NCBI GenBank assembly: GCA_023145935.1
Contig: JAGLDB010000014.1
Coordinates: forward strand, 1 to 19,592
Direction: 5' to 3'
Length of the DNA: 19,592 nucleotides
Source: Candidatus Sabulitectum sp.
GTDB taxonomy: Bacteria > Fermentibacterota > Fermentibacteria > Fermentibacterales > Fermentibacteraceae
In this document: positions 1 to 5,511 of the stretch, piece after piece
Layout: every line of letters starts with the position of its first letter
Numbering within the stretch: the stretch's first letter is position 1
Notes under the pieces: generated by a model
Told to the model about the DNA's origin: nothing
Database searches by the model: none
Seen by the model: only the letters and a program-made list of their open reading frames with translations
Made by a program: the position numbers and the translations under genes

Positions 1-50
1 CTGACTTTCTGACTTCTGATCTCACCATTAACACGGGTGGAGTTTGCGAT
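1..50 (-). CDS. infC: translation initiation factor IF-3, N-terminal fragment (AUC start)
   Basis: Only the first 16 codons lie in the window. They read MANSTRVNGEIRSQKV if the first codon is taken as Met, matching the conserved IF-3 N-terminal segment (R-[IV]-N-x-E-I-R). The frame is opened by the thrS stop codon, and the codons between it and the conserved block are TTA GAA ATC GCA AAC TCC ACC. None is ATG, GTG or TTG. A GGAGG Shine-Dalgarno (60-64) sits nine bases before ATC, so AUC is the best start. IF-3 binds the 30S subunit and rejects non-standard start codons. In other bacteria infC uses AUU or a similar rare codon so that IF-3 represses its own synthesis. The position after thrS is the classical thrS-infC-rpmI-rplT order. 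Identity rests on a short match plus synteny; the rest of the gene is beyond the window edge. Confidence 0.85.
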   Translation of the reverse strand, partial: MANSTRVNGEIRSQKV

Positions 51-56
51 TTCTAA

Positions 57-2003
57 CTACCTCCGTTCCGGCAATGCAGGCCTGGCGCAGGCATCAACAA
101 CAACTTTTACTGCCTCATCAATGGACAGAGTACCGATGTCGCCCTCACCATGTCTGCGAATGGCCACTGTTTCAGATTCCTCCTCGCGCTCACCTACAAT
201 GAACATATAAGGCACTTTGCCGGTTTCTGCGCCTCGAATCCTGTAACCAATCGTTTCACTGCGGTTGTCAAGCTCGCATCGCAAACCGGCATCCACAGCT
301 TTATTGTAAAGTCTTTCCGCAAAATCATTTTGTACGGAAGTAATCGGTAAGATAATAAGCTGAACCGGTGCGAGCCAACCCGGGAAATTACCGGTGTAGT
401 GCTCGATGAGATTGCCCATGAATCTTTCTACCGACCCCAACAACGCTCTGTGTACCATATATACCCTGTGGGAAGCTCCGTCAGCACCTATATAATCCAG
501 ATCAAATCTGCCTGGAATGTTAAAATCAAACTGCACAGTTGGTCCCTGCCAGTAGCGTCCAAGAGCATCACGAAGCTTTATATCTATTTTAGGTCCGTAG
601 AATGCAGCTTCACCGATCACAGTCTTGTAGTCTTCGCCCATATCATCAAGAGCCTGCGCAAGCAATGGTTCTACCTTCACCCAGTCTTTCGGATCACCGG
701 CATAGTGTTCGGGATCTGAAGGATCCATCAGTGAAAGCTCAATCTTATATCCGAAATCAAACATCTTCAAAAAATAGAGGGCGAACCGAACAACATCCTG
801 AATTTCTGAAACGATCTGGTCGGCTGTGCAGAAAATATGACCATCATCAACCGTAAAACCTCTTACTCGCATCAACCCGTGAAGAGCACCACTTCGCTCA
901 TAACGGTAAACCGTTCCCAGTTCGGCAATTCGCATTGGCAGCTCTTTATACGACCGCCTTGAATTCTTGTAAATTATTATGTGTCCCGGACAGTTCATGG
1001 GCTTAAGAGCATACTCTCCGTTCTCCACCTCAGTGAAATACATGTTGTCTCTGTAGTAATCGTAGTGCCCGGAAATTTTCCAGAGTTCAACCGGAGCTAT
1101 ATGCGGTGTACTGACCAACTGGTAACCAGCTCGCCTGTGAGCATCCTTCCAGAGATTCTCCAGGTTCTCCTTTACAATGGTTCCCTTAGGCAACCAGTAG
1201 ATGAATCCAGCACCACCCATGCCCTTAGAGGTGAATAACTCCAGCTCCGCCCCAAGTTTCCTGTGATCTCTTTTCTTCGCTTCCTCCAGAAAACTCAGAT
1301 GGGATGCAAGATCCTCTCGGGAATGAAATGCCGTGCCATAAATACGGGTGAGCATCTCGTTCTCTTCACTGCCCAGCCAGTAAGCTCCGGCCACACTCAG
1401 CAACTCGAAACTTGCAAGAAATTTTGTTGATGGTACATGGGGACCTCTGCAGAGATCCGTGAACCCGCCCAGTGTGTAAACCGATATGGTTTCACCTGTA
1501 TCCTTGATCTCATTGAGCAGTTCAATCTTAAATCTCTCATTACGGGAGCTAAAGAGCTCCAGAGCCTCAAGGTAAGTTAATTCCCTTCTTTCGAAAGGGA
1601 TGTTCTTTTTGATGAGTCTTTTCATCCTGGACCGAATTGCTACCAGGTCCTTGTCTCCCTTAAAGTCAGGGATCTCCATATCGTAGTAGAAACCATTTTC
1701 AATTGCAGGGCCAATACCAAATTTTGAATCCGGATACAACTCAAGAACCGCCGCAGCCATAAGATGAGCAGTGCTGTGCCTGACAATCTGGATGGATTCG
1801 TCATCTTCCGCTGTTATTATCCTGATGCTGCCGTCACGAAGAATCGGGCTTGTTAGATCATAAAGCTCCCCATCCAGTTCAAAGGCAATAGCTTTCTTTG
1901 CAAGCCCCCTTGAAATGGAAACTGCTACATCACGACCAGTAGACCCTTTGTTTATTTCCCTTGAATTGTTGTCAGGGAACACTATACGGACATCATCACT
2001 CAA
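57..2003 (-). CDS. thrS: threonine--tRNA ligase (TTG start)
   Basis: Charges tRNA-Thr with threonine in the cytoplasm. The protein is about 648 residues, normal for bacterial ThrRS. In order it has an N-terminal TGS domain, an editing domain with H76/H80 (HSTAHL) and C185/H189 (CRGPH), and a class II catalytic core with motif 2 around RYERSGALHG. Zinc ligands are C338 (MNCPGH), H389 (DDGH) and H518 (VHRALLGS). A C-terminal anticodon-binding domain follows. The open frame extends 25 codons further upstream, but that part runs into the tRNA gene. The TTG codon at 2003 is preceded by GGAG with seven-base spacing and gives a normal TGS start, so I take it as the start. The gene is probably co-transcribed with tRNA-Val upstream and infC downstream. 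No T-box leader is present, as only 30 bases separate the tRNA from the start codon. Confidence 0.97.
   Translation of the reverse strand: MSDDVRIVFPDNNSREINKGSTGRDVAVSISRGLAKKAIAFELDGELYDLTSPILRDGSIRIITAEDDESIQIVRHSTAHLMAAAVLELYPDSKFGIGPAIENGFYYDMEIPDFKGDKDLVAIRSRMKRLIKKNIPFERRELTYLEALELFSSRNERFKIELLNEIKDTGETISVYTLGGFTDLCRGPHVPSTKFLASFELLSVAGAYWLGSEENEMLTRIYGTAFHSREDLASHLSFLEEAKKRDHRKLGAELELFTSKGMGGAGFIYWLPKGTIVKENLENLWKDAHRRAGYQLVSTPHIAPVELWKISGHYDYYRDNMYFTEVENGEYALKPMNCPGHIIIYKNSRRSYKELPMRIAELGTVYRYERSGALHGLMRVRGFTVDDGHIFCTADQIVSEIQDVVRFALYFLKMFDFGYKIELSLMDPSDPEHYAGDPKDWVKVEPLLAQALDDMGEDYKTVIGEAAFYGPKIDIKLRDALGRYWQGPTVQFDFNIPGRFDLDYIGADGASHRVYMVHRALLGSVERFMGNLIEHYTGNFPGWLAPVQLIILPITSVQNDFAERLYNKAVDAGLRCELDNRSETIGYRIRGAETGKVPYMFIVGEREEESETVAIRRHGEGDIGTLSIDEAVKVVVDACARPALPERR
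60..64 (-). promoter_or_regulatory. Shine-Dalgarno of infC
   Basis: GGAGG on the minus strand overlaps the last codons of thrS and lies nine bases from the ATC codon at 50-48. It supports AUC initiation, because TTA, the only other near-start codon, would be only three bases away. Confidence 0.7.
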
Positions 2004-2033
2004 TTTATATCTCCATGATCTATAAAAACAGTA

Positions 2034-2110
2034 TGGTGGGCGATACTGGAATCGAACCAGTGACCTCCTGCACGTCAAGCAGGCACTCTAGCCAACTGAG
2101 CTAATCGCCC
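2034..2110 (-). tRNA. tRNA-Val (anticodon GAC)
   Basis: A 77-base cloverleaf folds on the minus strand. It has a 7-bp acceptor GGGCGAT/ATCGCCC, a D arm GCTC/GAGT, and an anticodon stem CCTGC/GCAGG around loop TTGACGT, giving anticodon GAC (codon GUC, valine). The T arm is ACTGG-TTCGAAT-CCAGT, with discriminator A and an encoded CCA end. It lies 30 bases upstream of thrS on the same strand and close to a strong promoter, so the primary transcript probably carries both tRNA and thrS mRNA. Confidence 0.96.
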
Positions 2111-2149
2111 CACAAAAATTACCGGTATATGATTCACACACCGCGGGCG

Positions 2150-2179
2150 ATAATATCCAATCAGGTGTTTGTATGTCAA
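2150..2179 (-). promoter_or_regulatory. sigma70-type promoter for tRNA-Val-thrS-infC
   Basis: On the minus strand TTGACA (2179-2174), an 18-base spacer and TATTAT (2155-2150) are followed directly by a GC-rich stretch, CGCCCGCGG. A GC-rich discriminator next to the -10 box is typical of stable-RNA promoters under growth-rate or stringent control. The predicted transcript start is near 2143, about 33 bases before the tRNA. Inferred from consensus only. Confidence 0.7.
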
Positions 2180-2194
2180 GTCTGTGGACAAGCA

Positions 2195-2223
2195 TTGACT
2201 TGTATGCCAAACGTTGTTATTAG
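2195..2223 (+). promoter_or_regulatory. sigma70-type promoter for secreted paralogue 1
   Basis: TTGACT (2195-2200), a 17-base spacer and TATTAG (2218-2223). The -35 region shares GCATTGAC plus a following (A/T)TG with the promoter of paralogue 2. It is divergent from, and back to back with, the tRNA-thrS promoter. The predicted start is near 2230. Confidence 0.55.
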
Positions 2224-2227
2224 ACGT

Positions 2228-2273
2228 ATGCGGAGAAAGGCTCCGTATTTTGTTAAACAAAGCCCGGAAGGGC
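2228..2273 (+). promoter_or_regulatory. two hairpins in the 5' UTR of secreted paralogue 1
   Basis: The first hairpin (2228-2248) pairs CGGAG with CTCCG around AAAGG, extended by three weaker pairs. It falls at or next to the predicted transcript 5' end. The second (2262-2273) is GCCC-GGAA-GGGC, closed by a GNRA-type tetraloop. A 5'-terminal stem-loop can protect mRNA from decay. The structures are read by eye and the function is inferred. Confidence 0.5.
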
Positions 2274-2303
2274 AGACACATTTAGACAGACAGGGGATTC
2301 GTT

Positions 2304-2960
2304 ATGAGAATCTTTTTGGTACTTTTTGCCGTTGTTGCAATCTCATTTGCTTCTGGAACACTCCGCGGAGCGCCAGGTGGCGAGGCAGGTTACACACTTC
2401 CAGGGACCGATGACGAACTTGACAGTTATGCCTATGCTGCTGCAGAGCAGATGAGCACCATCGGTGCATCTTTCACAGATTACGCAGTTTGTGATGATTA
2501 CAACGGCATACATGCCTATCTCGAAACTTACACTACATGGGGAGTAACAACTGGTGCAGTTCCCACAGCACTTGAAGTTCTGATTATTCCTGATGCTTCC
2601 GGTGCTCCTTCCACTTCAGGACCTTCCAGCCAGGTATCTTATCCTGCAACACTTACTGATACAGGCATGACGTACGGCAGTTATGCCATCTGGCTTGCAG
2701 TCATTGACCTTTCCGCCACTCCTGTAGAAATCGACGCTCCTGTATGGATCGGTCCACATCGTAACGACAGTGTTAGCTGGTATCCAATCGGTGGTACCAC
2801 GGTTACCGGTAGCGAGGCTTACAGAACATTGGCAGCGGGATGGGCCTGGGAGCCATTCAGCAATTCTCTTGTAGCTGGAGACCTCTTCAAGGTTCTCGAG
2901 GGAATACCATTTACAGCTCTTGAAAGAAACACATGGGCTGGAATTAAGAACATGTTCTAA
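2304..2960 (+). CDS. secreted protein of unknown function, paralogue 1
   Basis: 218 residues. An N-terminal signal peptide has a short basic start, a hydrophobic core and a likely signal-peptidase I site after S-F-A near residue 16, so the product is exported. The mature part is rich in Ser, Thr, Gly, Ala, Tyr and Trp and looks beta-strand dominated. Motifs shared with its two neighbours are SYA, DYAVCDD, TTWGVTTG, a segment of the form LEVLIIPDASG, VWIGPHRND, a WYP-x-GGTTVTGSEAYRT block, and a C-terminal TWAGIK ending in Phe. There is a single mature cysteine, in DYAVCDD. I recognise no named domain. A lectin-like or surface beta-sandwich is possible, but this is a guess. The start follows AGGGG with seven-base spacing. 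The gene has its own promoter and terminator, so it is probably monocistronic. Confidence 0.88.
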   Translation: MRIFLVLFAVVAISFASGTLRGAPGGEAGYTLPGTDDELDSYAYAAAEQMSTIGASFTDYAVCDDYNGIHAYLETYTTWGVTTGAVPTALEVLIIPDASGAPSTSGPSSQVSYPATLTDTGMTYGSYAIWLAVIDLSATPVEIDAPVWIGPHRNDSVSWYPIGGTTVTGSEAYRTLAAGWAWEPFSNSLVAGDLFKVLEGIPFTALERNTWAGIKNMF

Positions 2961-2977
2961 ATCGTTTATTCGATTTA

Positions 2978-3008
2978 AGGGAGGAGCAATTTGCTCCTCC
3001 CTTTTTTT
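2978..3008 (+). terminator. rho-independent terminator of paralogue 1
   Basis: An 11-bp perfect stem, AGGGAGGAGCA/TGCTCCTCCCT, with a 3-base loop is followed by a seven-T run. A smaller AAATCG/CGATTT hairpin sits just before it, overlapping the stop codon. Confidence 0.9.
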
Positions 3009-3010
3009 GT

Positions 3011-3038
3011 ACTATGCTAAATATACTATGCTAAATGT
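3011..3038 (+). repeat. tandem 14-bp direct repeat upstream of the paralogue 2 promoter
   Basis: ACTATGCTAAATAT (3011-3024) is followed at once by ACTATGCTAAATGT (3025-3038), 13 of 14 identical. It ends 10 bases before the -35 box of the next gene. The position suits an activator-binding site, but no regulator is identified. Confidence 0.7.
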
Positions 3039-3055
3039 CATTCCCGCATTGACAT
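3035..3055 (+). promoter_or_regulatory. palindrome overlapping the -35 box, candidate operator
   Basis: ATGTCA-N9-TGACAT is a perfect 6-bp inverted repeat. Its right arm contains most of the TTGACA -35 element. Binding there would block RNA polymerase. Six-base arms can arise by chance, so this is tentative. Confidence 0.4.
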
Positions 3056-3077
3056 GGCTGATCGCCTGTTTTATTAT
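3049..3077 (+). promoter_or_regulatory. sigma70-type promoter for secreted paralogue 2
   Basis: TTGACA (3049-3054), an exact 17-base spacer and TATTAT (3072-3077), close to full consensus. The predicted start near 3084 leaves a leader of only about 16 bases, most of it the Shine-Dalgarno AAGGAGGT. Strong expression is implied. Confidence 0.75.
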
Positions 3078-3100
3078 CTGATTGAGGAAGGAGGTTTGTT

Positions 3101-3760
3101 ATGAAACTTTTTCTTGTTCTTGCTGTTGCAGCGGGAATATCTGTTGCATCTCCTCCAGGCACGCTCAGGGGAGAACCGGGCGGTGTTGGATATCCTCTTC
3201 CTGCCACCGACTATTACCATGACAGCTATGCCTATGCTGCTGCAGAGCAGATGAGCAACATTGGTGCATCTTTCACAGATTACGCAGTTTGTGATGACTA
3301 CAATGGTGCGCATACCTATCTCGAAACTTACACTACATGGGGAGTAACAACAGGTACAGCTCCAACAGCACTTGAAGTTTTGATCATTCCTGATGCTTCC
3401 GGTGCTCCTTCCACTTCCGGCCCTTCCAGCCAGGTATCTTATCCTGCAACAGTTACTGACACTGGTTTTTTGTACGGCAGTTATACCATCTGGCTCGCAG
3501 TCATTGACCTTTCCGCTACTCCTGTAGAAATAGACGCAACGGTATGGATTGGTCCACATCGTAACGACGGTGGTAACTGGTATCCAGTCGGTGGTACCAC
3601 AGTTACCGGCTCCGAAGGTTACAGAACTCTTGCGGCAGGATGGACATGGACTCCATTCAGTGAATCTCTTCAACCCGGCGACATCTTCAAGATTCTCGAA
3701 GGACCTCCGCCGCCATCTATCAGCAAAAGCACTTGGGCCGGAATAAAAAGCGGATTCTAA
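3101..3760 (+). CDS. secreted protein of unknown function, paralogue 2
   Basis: 219 residues, with a signal peptide (MKLFLVLAVAAGISVA, likely cleaved after S-V-A) and the same mature architecture as paralogue 1: DYAVCDD, TTWGVTTG, VWIGPHRND, GGTTVTGSEGYRT and a C-terminal STWAGIK ending in Phe. The core is almost the same as paralogue 1 even at DNA level, for example 37 identical bases at 2515-2551 and 3315-3351. The last six codons and 3' UTR instead match paralogue 3 exactly. This indicates recent duplication plus recombination between the copies. A consensus promoter and a full AAGGAGGT Shine-Dalgarno suggest this is the most strongly expressed of the three. One mature cysteine is present. 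Function unknown; export is the only firm inference. Confidence 0.9.
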   Translation: MKLFLVLAVAAGISVASPPGTLRGEPGGVGYPLPATDYYHDSYAYAAAEQMSNIGASFTDYAVCDDYNGAHTYLETYTTWGVTTGTAPTALEVLIIPDASGAPSTSGPSSQVSYPATVTDTGFLYGSYTIWLAVIDLSATPVEIDATVWIGPHRNDGGNWYPVGGTTVTGSEGYRTLAAGWTWTPFSESLQPGDIFKILEGPPPPSISKSTWAGIKSGF

Positions 3761-3790
3761 TTCTGAACTGAATATGTAATTGGGAGGGGC
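3740..3790 (+). repeat. 51-bp direct repeat, copy 1 (end of paralogue 2)
   Basis: Covers the last six sense codons, the stop codon and the 3' UTR up to the left arm of the terminator. It is identical base for base to 4482-4532, while the coding cores of the two genes are clearly diverged. Confidence 0.9.
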
Positions 3791-3811
3791 ACAACTGCCC
3801 CTTCCTTTTTT
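3782..3811 (+). terminator. rho-independent terminator of paralogue 2
   Basis: A 10-bp stem, GGGAGGGGCA/TGCCCCTTCC, contains one G-T pair and a CAAC loop, followed by six T. Some read-through into paralogue 3 is plausible, as no convincing promoter is seen in the 40 bases before that gene. Confidence 0.85.
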
Positions 3812-3851
3812 GTGTCTAACCATTTATCATTGAAGAGGAAGAAGGTACATT

Positions 3852-4502
3852 ATGAGATTAGTCACTTTACTTCTTGCTCTTACAGCAATTGCTTTCGCCT
3901 CCAGCACTCTTTCCGGCGAAGTCAGTGGATCCGCAACTTACACTCTCCCTGAAACAGACGACATACATGATTCTTACGCATTTACTGAAGATGAATGCCT
4001 GGAGACCTGTCCGGGATCCTTCTCTGACTACGCAGTCTGTGATGATCTCTCTCTGGGCGGATCAACAGTGATCTACGGCTATACCCACTGGGGAGTTACA
4101 ACAGGGGCATGCCCTGTCAGCCTTGAGCTTCTCGTGATGCTCGACTCTTCAGGAACTCCCGCAGGAGCTCCCGTAAGCCAGGAAACTTACCCGTGCGACT
4201 TCACAAATACAGGGTTCACCTTCGCTTCTTATCCGATATACATGATCGAAATGGATCTTGGAGATCTGTACATTGCCGCTTCGACCTGGATCGGTGCCCG
4301 GAGGAATGACAGCAACAGCTGGTACCCGATGTGCGGTTCAACCGTGAGTGGATCAGAAGCATACAGAACCACCGCAGCTGGCTGGGACTGGGAACCTCTG
4401 AGCAAAACTATGGAATCTGGTGATATCTTCAGAATAATCGAAGGCTTTCCTATCCCGTCAGTAGGCAGAACAACCTGGGCTGGAATAAAAAGCGGATTCT
4501 AA
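3852..4502 (+). CDS. secreted cysteine-rich protein of unknown function, paralogue 3
   Basis: 216 residues, with a signal peptide (likely cleaved after A-F-A near residue 16). The family motifs are kept (SYAF, DYAVCDD, THWGVTTG, GSEAYRT, TTWAGIK ending in Phe), but sequence identity to paralogues 1 and 2 is much lower. The mature part has six cysteines where the others have one: two in ECLETC, one in DYAVCDD, then GACP, YPCD and PMCG. Three disulfides are possible if the protein enters an oxidising compartment. VWIGPHRND has become TWIGARRND. The start follows an AAGAAGGT ribosome-binding site. Only 40 bases separate it from the terminator of paralogue 2 and I see no good promoter, so expression may rely on read-through. 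Function not recognised. Confidence 0.87.
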   Translation: MRLVTLLLALTAIAFASSTLSGEVSGSATYTLPETDDIHDSYAFTEDECLETCPGSFSDYAVCDDLSLGGSTVIYGYTHWGVTTGACPVSLELLVMLDSSGTPAGAPVSQETYPCDFTNTGFTFASYPIYMIEMDLGDLYIAASTWIGARRNDSNSWYPMCGSTVSGSEAYRTTAAGWDWEPLSKTMESGDIFRIIEGFPIPSVGRTTWAGIKSGF

Positions 4503-4532
4503 TTCTGAACTGAATATGTAATTGGGAGGGGC
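4482..4532 (+). repeat. 51-bp direct repeat, copy 2 (end of paralogue 3)
   Basis: Perfect match to 3740-3790, again spanning the final codons, stop codon and 3' UTR. Similarity continues with a few substitutions through the terminator stem, then ends. Confidence 0.9.
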
Positions 4533-4547
4533 GCAACTACCCCTCCC
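4524..4547. terminator. hairpin between convergent genes, weak or bidirectional terminator
   Basis: A perfect 8-bp stem, GGGAGGGG/CCCCTCCC, with an 8-base loop lies between paralogue 3 and the convergent arcC. No T run follows on either strand, unlike the homologous hairpin after paralogue 2. It may slow polymerase or protect 3' ends rather than terminate alone. Confidence 0.5.
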
Positions 4548-4563
4548 GTATTCAATCTGTTTC

Positions 4564-5511
4564 CTATTCAGCGGTAATTGTTGTTCCAGCTTCGCCGTTA
4601 AGAGCGCTGACAAGGTTGCCGGGCGAAGAAATAACCACTCTTGAGCCACCGTGATCAAGAAAGCCCAGTGCCGCTCTGATCTTCGGCTTCATGGAACCCT
4701 CCGCAAACTGCCCCTGATCCATGTACTTCTTCATCTCTTTCGCTGTTGCTTTGCGAAGAGCTTTCTGATCAGCCTTGCCGAAGTTGATATAAACCTCAGG
4801 TACTCCAGTTGAGATAACAAAGGTGGGTGCCCCCAGCCTGGAAGCAAGAAGGGCGCTGGCATGATCTTTGTCGATCACTGCTGCAACACCTCTGATCTTT
4901 TTGCCTTCCCTGACAACTGGTACTCCACCGCCACCTGCACAGATCACGATCTGTCCCGCTTCTACAAGCGTATTTATTGTTGTAAGCTCCACTATTTTTT
5001 TGGGTATAGGGGAAGGAACAACCCTGCGCCAGCCCCGTCCGGCATCCTCCTTCATGATCCATTTGTTTGATTTGATCCTGTCCCGGGCTTCATCTTCGGT
5101 GTAAAAGGGACCAACCGGCTTGGTGGGGTTCTTAAATCCCGGGTCGTCCGCCCTAACCTCCACCTGGGTTATAAGACTTGAGATAGGAATATCCTTACCT
5201 GATTCTTCAAGAACATCTCCGAGGACCTGCTGTAGAAGATAACCTATGATACCCTGGGTTGCCGCAACATTCGCATCCATTCCGTCACGGGGAATTATGT
5301 GATCAGCCAGCGCATTTCTGATAAGCTCATAGCCCACCTGGGGTCCATTACCGTGGGTAACAACAAGACTGCCGAATATGTCTGCAATAGCAGCGAGCTC
5401 TTCACAAACAGTACGGGCAACCTCGTGTGTTTCTCTGTTACCCCTGCCGGAGCCGGGAATGATCAAAGAGTTTCCTCCGATAGCAACAACTATCCTGCCG
5501 GTGTTCTTCAT
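4564..5511 (-). CDS. arcC: carbamate kinase
   Basis: Catalyses the reversible transfer of phosphate from carbamoyl phosphate to ADP, giving ATP, carbon dioxide and ammonia. It is used in fermentative breakdown of arginine, agmatine or purine-derived carbamoyl compounds. The 315-residue length is usual for the family. Amino-acid-kinase fold motifs are clear: VVAIGGNSL (8-16), VTHGNGPQVG (51-60), a glycine-rich CAGGGGVPVV (191-200), VIDKDHASALLA (212-223) and EGSMKPKI (271-278). The protein is cytosolic. ATG overlaps the lspA stop codon as ATGA, so translation is probably coupled. It is the last gene of the long minus-strand series. No arginine deiminase or ornithine carbamoyltransferase is in the window, so the source of carbamoyl phosphate is not shown. 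Confidence 0.95.
   Translation of the reverse strand: MKNTGRIVVAIGGNSLIIPGSGRGNRETHEVARTVCEELAAIADIFGSLVVTHGNGPQVGYELIRNALADHIIPRDGMDANVAATQGIIGYLLQQVLGDVLEESGKDIPISSLITQVEVRADDPGFKNPTKPVGPFYTEDEARDRIKSNKWIMKEDAGRGWRRVVPSPIPKKIVELTTINTLVEAGQIVICAGGGGVPVVREGKKIRGVAAVIDKDHASALLASRLGAPTFVISTGVPEVYINFGKADQKALRKATAKEMKKYMDQGQFAEGSMKPKIRAALGFLDHGGSRVVISSPGNLVSALNGEAGTTITAE

Noticed and set aside
2004..2078. Longer thrS reading frame beginning at ATG 2078
   Set aside because: It would begin inside tRNA-Val and add residues unlike ThrRS; TTG at 2003 has a well-spaced GGAG.
2075..2281. Minus-strand 68-residue frame across the tRNA and divergent promoters
   Set aside because: It overlaps a tRNA gene and promoter elements and has no plausible protein features.
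3036..3050. GTCATTCCCGC resembling a dispersed bacterial repeat end
   Set aside because: The matching inverted half is absent and only one copy is seen; the palindrome with the -35 box explains it better.
3074..3823. 249-residue minus-strand frame opposite paralogue 2
   Set aside because: It mirrors the conserved secreted gene; the composition (many Cys, Arg, Ser) is that of an antisense reading.
3802..3830. Possible promoter for paralogue 3 with TATCAT at 3825
   Set aside because: No usable -35 box (TTCCTT in the terminator), and the transcript would start on top of the ribosome-binding site.
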